Origin: Lachnoclostridium sp. UBA1434
Lineage (GTDB): Bacteria > Bacillota > Clostridia > Lachnospirales > Lachnospiraceae
Length of the DNA stretch: 10,934 nucleotides
Assembly (NCBI GenBank): GCA_002329645.1
Contig: DCTS01000016.1
Location: 33,472 to 44,405 of the forward strand
Direction: 5' to 3'
The notes beneath the pieces were generated by a model. That model was not told the origin of the DNA. It saw nothing but the letters and a program-made list of their open reading frames with translations, and did no database searches. This document shows, in pieces, positions 5,923 to 10,934 of this stretch. Positions within the stretch are counted from its first letter, which is position 1. The number at the start of each line of letters is the position of its first letter. The position numbers and the translations under genes were made by a program.

Positions 5923-6090
5923 ATGTCAGCCAGAAAAAAGAAAATACTATGCATAACAGCACTGCTGATTATTGCGGCGGCAGCAGTGGTATTATGTGCT
6001 AATTGTTTTACCGCCCGGCGTGCAGATGAATATGACGGTACACTTGTTGACAGGTATCATGATGCATTAATGATACAAGAGGGTGTATAG
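5923..6090 (+). CDS. Small single-TM membrane protein, first gene of the spoVA unit (55 aa)
   Basis: This 55-residue ORF has a basic N-terminus (MSARKKK), one hydrophobic helix (about residues 8-26, Ala, Ile and Val rich) and a polar C-terminal tail with Asp, Arg and Tyr residues that ends LMIQEGV. Three Cys (10, 25 and 28) lie in or beside the helix. The residues before Cys25 and Cys28 do not make a good lipobox, so it is probably not a lipoprotein. A purine-rich, GGGTGG-type ribosome site (5913-5918) is 4 nt upstream. It ends 25 nt before spoVAC and follows the terminator after sigF, so it is probably cotranscribed with spoVACDE. In Bacillus this place is held by spoVAA and spoVAB, which it does not resemble in length. 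I do not recognise a family. It may be a forespore membrane microprotein working with SpoVA (inference from position). Confidence 0.65.
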   Translation: MSARKKKILCITALLIIAAAAVVLCANCFTARRADEYDGTLVDRYHDALMIQEGV

Positions 6091-6115
6091 GACATCTTAG
6101 GAGACGGAGGTAATT

Positions 6116-6619
6116 ATGGGTAATAAAAAAAAGGTAACAGCATCCGATGTAATCAGGGAAAAGGATAAAGCTGCAAGAGGCCAAAAATACAACAAATATG
6201 TAAAACAGTCAACACCGACCTTCAGCACAGGGAAAAACTGTGTGAAAGCCTTTATCATAGGAGGAATCATATGTACCATCGGCCAGGGCTTCATGAACTA
6301 CTATATGTCCCTGGCTTCCGACATTGAGCTTGCCAAATCCTATACAACTCTGACGCTTGTATTTTTATCAATTCTTCTTACAGGGCTTGGCTTATATCAG
6401 AAGCTGGCTAAATTCGGAGGAGCAGGCACATTGGTTCCGATAACCGGATTTGCCAATTCGGTGGCAGCTCCGGCAGTGGAATATAAGAAGGAGGGGCAGG
6501 TATTCGGCATAGGGTGCAAGATATTCACCATTGCCGGTCCTGTTATATTATACGGTATTTTTTCCTCCTGGGTACTGGGCTTGATTTATTATATCCTGAG
6601 CAAATTCGGGATTATGTGA
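6116..6619 (+). CDS. spoVAC: Stage V sporulation protein AC (SpoVAC)
   Basis: SpoVAC is a spore inner-membrane component of the SpoVA complex, which moves Ca-dipicolinic acid. In Bacillus it behaves as a mechanosensitive channel. This 167-residue copy has a basic, soluble N-terminus (1-40) and hydrophobic segments at about 43-61, 77-95, 102-120 and 131-160. The family motif GGAGTLVPITGFANSV lies at 101-116. The Bacillus protein is about 150 residues; the extra length is at the N-terminus. The ATG at 6116 has GGAGG a few nt upstream and follows the 55-residue ORF by 25 nt. spoVAD starts 13 nt after its stop, which indicates tight coupling. Expected expression is in the forespore under sigma G. 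Confidence 0.95.
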   Translation: MGNKKKVTASDVIREKDKAARGQKYNKYVKQSTPTFSTGKNCVKAFIIGGIICTIGQGFMNYYMSLASDIELAKSYTTLTLVFLSILLTGLGLYQKLAKFGGAGTLVPITGFANSVAAPAVEYKKEGQVFGIGCKIFTIAGPVILYGIFSSWVLGLIYYILSKFGIM

Positions 6620-6632
6620 CGGAGGAGCATAT

Positions 6633-7688
6633 ATGGGTACGGGAAATGATAACAATAAGCCTAAAATGGCAGGAAAGCAAAGCATCATATTTCAAAACCC
6701 TCCCTTTATAATCGAAGCATCATCCATAGCAGGGAAGAAGGAAGGGGAGGGCCCTCTGGGAAGTATGTTTGATTTGGTGCATGAGGATCCAATGGTTGGC
6801 AAGAACAACTGGGAGGAAGCCGAAAGCGAGCTTATGAAGCAGGCTGTTGATAAGGTGCTTCAAAAAGCGGGACTGCAAAACAGCGATATACGTTATCTGT
6901 TTGGCGGCGACCTGCTTGGGCAGCTGATAGCCACATCCTTTGGTATTGCACAAACAGGTATAGCCACATTTGGAATATACGGAGCCTGCTCTACAATGGG
7001 AGAGGCAATGACATTGGGAGCTATAATGGTGGAAGGAGGATATGCGGACAAAGTAATTGCCGTAACATCAAGCCATTTTGCGGGAGCGGAGAAGCAATTC
7101 AGGTTTCCGCTGGATTACGGCAATCAAAGGCCATATTCTGCGACCTGGACGGTGACGGGAAGCGGCGCTGTGATTATATCCGACAAGGACGATGCTGATC
7201 GCGGAAACGATGCCAAGGTGGTAATCACCGGTGTTACCACAGGTAAGCTTGTTGACTATGGTATAAAGGATCCTATGAATATGGGAGCTGCAATGGCTCC
7301 TGCGGCCTGTGAAACAATACGGCAAAACTTCACCGACATGGGAGTGGGACCTGATCATTACGATAAAATAATCACCGGAGATTTGGGCTATGTAGGCAAG
7401 AATATACTTATAGACCTATTAAGGGAGAATGGATATGATATAGCAAATAATCATATGGATTGCGGAATAGAGGTATTCAACAAGGATGAGCAGGATACTC
7501 ATGCCGGAGGCAGCGGCTGCGGCTGTTCAGCCATAACCTTTGCTTCATTTATCATGAACCAGTTGAGGAGCAGAACGCTAAAGAGGGTATTGTTCGTGCC
7601 CACCGGTGCGCTGCTGTCCCAGGTAAGCTACAATGAAGGCAATACAATACCCTGTATCGCCCATGCGGTTATAGTGGAAGCAATGTAA
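6633..7688 (+). CDS. spoVAD: Stage V sporulation protein AD (SpoVAD), dipicolinic acid-binding
   Basis: This 351-residue thiolase-fold protein has the landmarks of SpoVAD, which binds dipicolinic acid on the spore inner membrane. The N-terminal signature KQSIIFQNPPFIIEASSIAG lies at 15-34. GGDLLGQLIATSFGIAQTGI is at 91-110 and the nucleophile-loop-like GIYGACSTMGEA, with Cys119, at 114-125. RPYSATWTVTGSGAVI follows at 166-181, and AGGSGCGCSA is at 291-300. The C-terminal segment PTGALLSQVSYNEGNTIPCI (323-342) is characteristic. Despite the fold it is a DPA-binding subunit rather than a condensing enzyme (family knowledge). There is no membrane segment; it associates with SpoVAC/E. It has a strong GGAGGAG ribosome site just after the spoVAC stop. 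Length is close to the Bacillus protein (about 338). An unusual 164-nt gap follows before spoVAE. Confidence 0.96.
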   Translation: MGTGNDNNKPKMAGKQSIIFQNPPFIIEASSIAGKKEGEGPLGSMFDLVHEDPMVGKNNWEEAESELMKQAVDKVLQKAGLQNSDIRYLFGGDLLGQLIATSFGIAQTGIATFGIYGACSTMGEAMTLGAIMVEGGYADKVIAVTSSHFAGAEKQFRFPLDYGNQRPYSATWTVTGSGAVIISDKDDADRGNDAKVVITGVTTGKLVDYGIKDPMNMGAAMAPAACETIRQNFTDMGVGPDHYDKIITGDLGYVGKNILIDLLRENGYDIANNHMDCGIEVFNKDEQDTHAGGSGCGCSAITFASFIMNQLRSRTLKRVLFVPTGALLSQVSYNEGNTIPCIAHAVIVEAM

Positions 7689-7711
7689 GCAAAACAAGCA
7701 GAATAAGCGTA

Positions 7712-7750
7712 CATTACGGGTATGGCAGAAGTAAAGTAATACCCATTATG
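7712..7750 (+). other. Hairpin in the spoVAD-spoVAE gap
   Basis: GGGTAT (7718-7723) pairs exactly with ATACCC (7739-7744) over a 15-nt loop. CAT (7712-7714) and ATG (7748-7750) extend it with internal mismatches. No T-run follows, so it is not a standard terminator. It could slow, process or stabilise the spoVA transcript between the two genes. Confidence 0.35.
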
Positions 7751-7845
7751 AACGGCAGGCAGGATTATGAGAAAGGCTATATGAACGGCAGATAAAAGCA
7801 TGGGATAGATTAATATATCGGCAGATAAATTATGATAAAGGAGTT
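7747..7845 (+). repeat. Decayed 33-nt tandem repeat between spoVAD and spoVAE
   Basis: Three units of 33 nt start at 7747, 7780 and 7813. TATGAACGGCAG is exact at 7747-7758 and 7780-7791. CGGCAGATAAA is exact at 7786-7796 and 7819-7829. Both shared blocks show the same 33-nt offset, so this is a tandem structure and not two chance repeats. In the frame of the ATG at 7748 the repeat encodes MNGR or IGR followed, in units two and three, by a TAA stop. The third unit runs into the spoVAE ribosome site. Confidence 0.55.
7837..7843 (+). promoter_or_regulatory. Ribosome binding site fixing the spoVAE start
   Basis: AAAGGAG lies 9 nt before the ATG at 7853. It overlaps the would-be coding sequence of the in-frame ATG at 7832, which is why the downstream start was chosen. 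Confidence 0.65.
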
Positions 7846-7852
7846 GATATAT

Positions 7853-8209
7853 ATGGATTATTTAAAGGCATTCCTGGTAGGAGGGGCAATATGCGCTGCC
7901 ACACAGATTTTACTGGATAAGACAAAGCTAATGCCGGGCAGAGTTATGGTTATACTGGTATGTCTGGGGGCCCTGCTTGGTTTCTTTGGTATATATGAAC
8001 CCTTTGCAGAATGGGCAGGAGCAGGGGCAACGGTTCCCCTTACCGGCTTCGGCAGCGTTCTGTTTAAGGGTATCAGGGAAGCTGTGGATAATGAAAATTT
8101 TATTGGCATTTTCAAAGGTGGGTTTACTTCCTCGGCCGTAGGAATATCTGCAGCTTTAATATTCAGCTATATTGCTTCATGGTTTTTTAATTCGAAAATG
8201 AAATCATAA
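7853..8209 (+). CDS. spoVAE: Stage V sporulation protein AE (SpoVAE/SpoVAEB)
   Basis: This small polytopic spore membrane protein of 118 residues is the third SpoVA component here and corresponds to SpoVAEB of Bacillus (about 116 residues). It has hydrophobic segments at about 4-20, 30-48, 55-75 and 90-112. The motif AGAGATVPLTGFGSVLFKGIREAV (from about residue 56) is the SpoVAC/SpoVAE family signature, and it parallels GGAGTLVPITGF of SpoVAC in the same window. It is predicted to act with SpoVAC and SpoVAD in dipicolinate uptake into the forespore and release at germination. The start at 7853 is set by its ribosome site. No spoVAEA or spoVAF follows. The next gene is convergent and only 8 nt away, with no terminator seen. 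Confidence 0.93.
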   Translation: MDYLKAFLVGGAICAATQILLDKTKLMPGRVMVILVCLGALLGFFGIYEPFAEWAGAGATVPLTGFGSVLFKGIREAVDNENFIGIFKGGFTSSAVGISAALIFSYIASWFFNSKMKS

Positions 8210-8217
8210 TATCACAA

Positions 8218-10878
8218 TTATTCAATCATCAGGTTCTGCCAGCTATTAATAAAGGAATTAAAGCTGTCAGGTTCATAGGGCGGTTCGTCCTCATAATAAA
8301 CAGCTTTATGAATAGTGCAGGATTTTGAAGGAAGTATATAAGGGGTATCAAGTGTAACACCTGTTTCCGTCTTATTCAGGTATACGGCTTCCTTCAAGCT
8401 TGACGCAGGGCAGTTTTCCGTTGCCAGAGCATTGGAATTAGTGCATATGGTTGCCTTGACATGAACATCGCACTTTTCGGTAGGCACTGTACCCTTTGCA
8501 AAATATTCGGTCTTTATGCAGTTTCCGCCCTCATACTTGTCACATAAACCTTCTACTGCAAGCTTTCCGGATTTCGTGCATATCCTGGCGGTGACAATGG
8601 AATCCGGCATCGTGAAGGACTTGGTTTCAAGGCCCTTTTCAATGTGTATACGCTCCATAATAGTGCGCCATATATGTCTGGGAAAATTGCGCTCGGTCTG
8701 AGGACGATTATGGTCAAAGCCGGCCCACACTGTAGCGGTATAATACGGAGAAAAGCCTGAAAACCACAAATCGTTGTAATCTGAGGTGGATCCCGTTTTT
8801 CCTGCAACCGGCATATTAATCTCCTGAAGCTTAAGGAGCTTGCCCGTACCGATGTTAACCACATCCTCCATGGCATTTGTCAGCAGCCAGGCTGTTGATT
8901 CCTTTATAACCTGTTCTCTTTCCGGATCCGTATTATCGATTAGAACATTTCCAAGCCTATCCACTACCTTGGTATAGAATATCGGCTTAGTATATATTCC
9001 ACTGTTGGCTATGGAAGCAAATGCGGCTGTAAGCTCCAGATTGGTGACACCGTCCGTAAGGCCGCCTAAAGCCATAGGATGATGAATATCTGATACAACG
9101 CGCCCGTCAGGTTCTTTACGGGATTCAACAAGGGTGGTAAAGCCTAATTTTTTCAAATAATCATATCCAAGCTGAGGGGTAACCTCAACCATTGTTTTCA
9201 CTGTCACGATATTCATGGAATCATATATACCTTTTCTCAAGGTAGACAGGCCTTCATATATATTATCCTTTTTCCAGTTGTTGACCTCATCAGTAGTCCC
9301 GGGATAATAATAAGGGGAATCATCCTGCACACTTGCCAGAGTAAAGCCTGAAGCATCGAGAGCAGGCAGATAAGTCGAAAGGATCTTAAAGGTGGAACCT
9401 GGTTGTCTAGTCCTGTTGGTCGCCCTGTTAAGAGTCCTGTTGCCTGTTTTCTCACCGCGTCCTCCAATAATTGCTTTCACTTGTCCGTTATACTGATCCA
9501 TGACGACAAAGGAGGATTGGGGCTGAATTATCATGGATACCTTTTCACCCAGAATTTTATCCCCTTCATCAACCTTAGCTTCCCGGAATTCGTCAATCCT
9601 TTTCTGCATATCCTCTTTATCCTTAAATAACAAGGAGAATTTACTATCGTTAGTATCTGCATACAGATTGTCGGGATCAGGATAATCCTTGAAAAATTCA
9701 AGAAAATCATTATTGTGGTAATGTGTGGGTTCTGTCTCGCCCTCTTTTTGTATTGAAAGATCATAAGTAAGCTCCCAGTAGGACACACCTATTTCCGGGA
9801 ACAGGCTCTCGTCAGAATAAACCTCATCGCAAATATTCTGTATTACCGGATCCATGGTAGTATATATGGAAAGGCCGCCGCTGTATATAAGGTTGGTTGC
9901 TTCCGCCTGAGTATATCCAAGCTCCTCGGACTGGAGGTCCTCAATAAGCTGTTCGATAACCTCATCCACAAAATAGCTGTAATATGAAGAAGAATCCCTT
10001 TCCTCATTGATTAACTGTATGCGGGAGTAGACGTCATCCGCCATGGCCTCGTCATATTCTGCCTGTGTACAAAGCTCCTGTTCCAGCATACCTCTGAGAA
10101 TTTGATTCTTTCTCTTTTCATTGTTTTCAGGATATAAAATAGGATTATGATATACGGGAAGCTGAGTTATTGCGGCCATAACGGCTGCTTCCGACAGGGT
10201 GAGATCCTGCACATCCTTGTTAAAATACCGCCTGGAAGCAGTCTGCACACCATAGGTGCCTGCCCCCAGATTAATTGTATTCAGGTAATACTCCAGTATT
10301 TTATCCTTTTCAAGTTCATTCTCAAGCTGTATTGCAAGATATTGCTCCTGAATCTTGCGTTCAACACGATCCAGGAACTTTTTCTCCCTGCCGCCTCCAA
10401 AAACCTGGTTCTTTAAAAGCTGCTGGGTAATGGTACTGCCGCCCTGGTCAAATTCTCCCGTGGTTAAACCCGTAGAAAATGCACGCAGGATACTTCTTAC
10501 GTCAATTCCGTCATGCTGATAAAACCGTTCATCTTCAATGCTGATAAAGGCATTCTTAACAACATCCGGTATATCTTCGATATTGACATATACCCTGTTG
10601 GAATGAGCGCCAATCAAGTGTTCAATTTCATTGCCTTCGTTATCATAAACAGTAGTGGTAAAGCCTACGGGTACGACATCAATCTGGGATGCATCAGGAG
10701 CGCTGTCAATCAGTCCCTTTACAAAGCCCAGACCTGCGTAGCAGGCAACTATGATTAAAAAGGCTACGCTCACGACACATATGCGAAACAAGGTGACTCT
10801 GGTTTTAGAAACCAGGCGTCTTGACGTAGACTTAACATAATGCAATTTATATTCAATTCCCTTTTTGCTGTAATCCAT
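8218..10878 (-). CDS. Class A penicillin-binding protein (peptidoglycan glycosyltransferase/transpeptidase, PBP1A-like)
   Basis: This 886-residue bifunctional cell-wall synthase polymerises lipid II and cross-links the stem peptides. A cytoplasmic Lys/Arg-rich tail (1-30) precedes one membrane anchor (about 31-55). The GT51 transglycosylase domain (about 75-265) has IEDERFYQHDG at 114-124 with catalytic Glu115, and QGGSTITQQLLKN at 145-157. The transpeptidase motifs are S495-T-F-K498 (in RQPGSTFK), S554-M-N and K694-T-G-S. An insertion of about 100 residues (350-450), rich in acidic and aromatic residues, separates the domains. The C-terminal 120 residues hold seven Cys (767, 779, 787, 803, 812, 823, 854) in a duplicated A-x-I-C-T-x-S pattern. 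The ATG at 10878 is used because GGAGG lies 5 nt upstream; the TTG at 10890 would overlap that site. Class A PBPs are often near sporulation genes, but a sporulation role is not shown. Confidence 0.95.
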   Translation of the reverse strand: MDYSKKGIEYKLHYVKSTSRRLVSKTRVTLFRICVVSVAFLIIVACYAGLGFVKGLIDSAPDASQIDVVPVGFTTTVYDNEGNEIEHLIGAHSNRVYVNIEDIPDVVKNAFISIEDERFYQHDGIDVRSILRAFSTGLTTGEFDQGGSTITQQLLKNQVFGGGREKKFLDRVERKIQEQYLAIQLENELEKDKILEYYLNTINLGAGTYGVQTASRRYFNKDVQDLTLSEAAVMAAITQLPVYHNPILYPENNEKRKNQILRGMLEQELCTQAEYDEAMADDVYSRIQLINEERDSSSYYSYFVDEVIEQLIEDLQSEELGYTQAEATNLIYSGGLSIYTTMDPVIQNICDEVYSDESLFPEIGVSYWELTYDLSIQKEGETEPTHYHNNDFLEFFKDYPDPDNLYADTNDSKFSLLFKDKEDMQKRIDEFREAKVDEGDKILGEKVSMIIQPQSSFVVMDQYNGQVKAIIGGRGEKTGNRTLNRATNRTRQPGSTFKILSTYLPALDASGFTLASVQDDSPYYYPGTTDEVNNWKKDNIYEGLSTLRKGIYDSMNIVTVKTMVEVTPQLGYDYLKKLGFTTLVESRKEPDGRVVSDIHHPMALGGLTDGVTNLELTAAFASIANSGIYTKPIFYTKVVDRLGNVLIDNTDPEREQVIKESTAWLLTNAMEDVVNIGTGKLLKLQEINMPVAGKTGSTSDYNDLWFSGFSPYYTATVWAGFDHNRPQTERNFPRHIWRTIMERIHIEKGLETKSFTMPDSIVTARICTKSGKLAVEGLCDKYEGGNCIKTEYFAKGTVPTEKCDVHVKATICTNSNALATENCPASSLKEAVYLNKTETGVTLDTPYILPSKSCTIHKAVYYEDEPPYEPDSFNSFINSWQNLMIE

Positions 10879-10883
10879 CCCGA

Positions 10884-10888
10884 CCTCC
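10884..10888 (-). promoter_or_regulatory. Ribosome binding site of the PBP gene
   Basis: CCTCC on the plus strand reads GGAGG on the minus strand, 5 nt before the ATG at 10878. It decides between that ATG and an in-frame TTG 12 nt upstream. Confidence 0.7.
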
Positions 10889-10901
10889 AAAAAACATTGT
10901 G

Positions 10902-10920
10902 TACGGTATTTTTACGGTAT
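10902..10920. repeat. 8-bp direct repeat upstream of the PBP gene
   Basis: TACGGTAT occurs at 10902-10909 and 10913-10920, an 11-bp offset and so about one helical turn. It lies 24-42 nt upstream of the PBP start, where a promoter or operator would be. On the minus strand TTGCTT (just upstream) and TACACA give only a weak sigma-A match. The region is cut by the window edge. Confidence 0.35.
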
Positions 10921-10934
10921 AAGCAAAGCTCAAA

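Noticed and set aside
5923..6090. The 55-residue ORF as a lipoprotein
   Set aside because: The residues before Cys25 (VVL) and Cys28 (CAN) do not fit a lipobox, which needs Ala, Gly or Ser directly before the Cys.
7832..7852. spoVAE start at the ATG at 7832
   Set aside because: It would place the AAAGGAG ribosome site inside the coding sequence; the ATG at 7853 is properly spaced and matches the family start.
10879..10890. TTG start adding four residues to the PBP
   Set aside because: The TTG overlaps the GGAGG site that serves the ATG at 10878.

Overview
The window looks like chromosome from an anaerobic, endospore-forming member of the Clostridia, most likely Lachnospiraceae or a close relative. 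The evidence is a spoIIAA-spoIIAB-sigF operon followed directly by a short spoVACDE set, AGGAGG-type ribosome binding sites throughout, moderately low GC in genes and very AT-rich intergenic DNA. The genus assignment is inference. I see no phage, transposon, CRISPR, tRNA or rRNA signals.

Layout. The left edge (1-117) is an array of 17-bp AT-rich tandem repeats with palindromic cores. It runs off the window and into the 3' end of a minus-strand YihY/BrkB membrane protein gene (98-973). Upstream of that gene on the same strand is a lipoprotein related to SurA/PrsA foldases (1031-2053), with a good sigma-A-like promoter at 2075-2102. A divergent 323-nt intergenic region follows. It carries a second sigma-A-like promoter (2261-2289) reading rightward into a 48-residue acidic ORF and a large zinc-ribbon/TPR/one-TM/coiled-coil/TPR protein (2545-3945), which ends at a strong hairpin terminator (4015-4064).

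The core is the forespore regulatory block. SpoIIAA (anti-anti-sigma), SpoIIAB (anti-sigma kinase) and sigma F (4119-5775) form the partner-switching module that activates transcription in the forespore. A long hairpin with a T-run (5846-5900) separates it from the next unit: a 55-residue single-TM ORF, then spoVAC, spoVAD and spoVAE (5923-8209). SpoVA proteins import dipicolinic acid into the forespore and release it at germination. No spoVAA, spoVAB, spoVAEA or spoVAF is present here. The 55-residue ORF sits where spoVAA/AB lie in Bacillus.

The right end is a minus-strand class A penicillin-binding protein (8218-10878) that converges on spoVAE with only 8 nt between stop codons and no visible terminator.

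Most of the gene content is a known sporulation locus. The parts worth a second look are the 17-bp array, the 55-residue membrane ORF and the structured sigF-spoVA junction, the 33-nt-period repeat between spoVAD and spoVAE, and the 48-residue ORF paired with the zinc-ribbon/TPR protein. I did not find a clear new multi-gene system.
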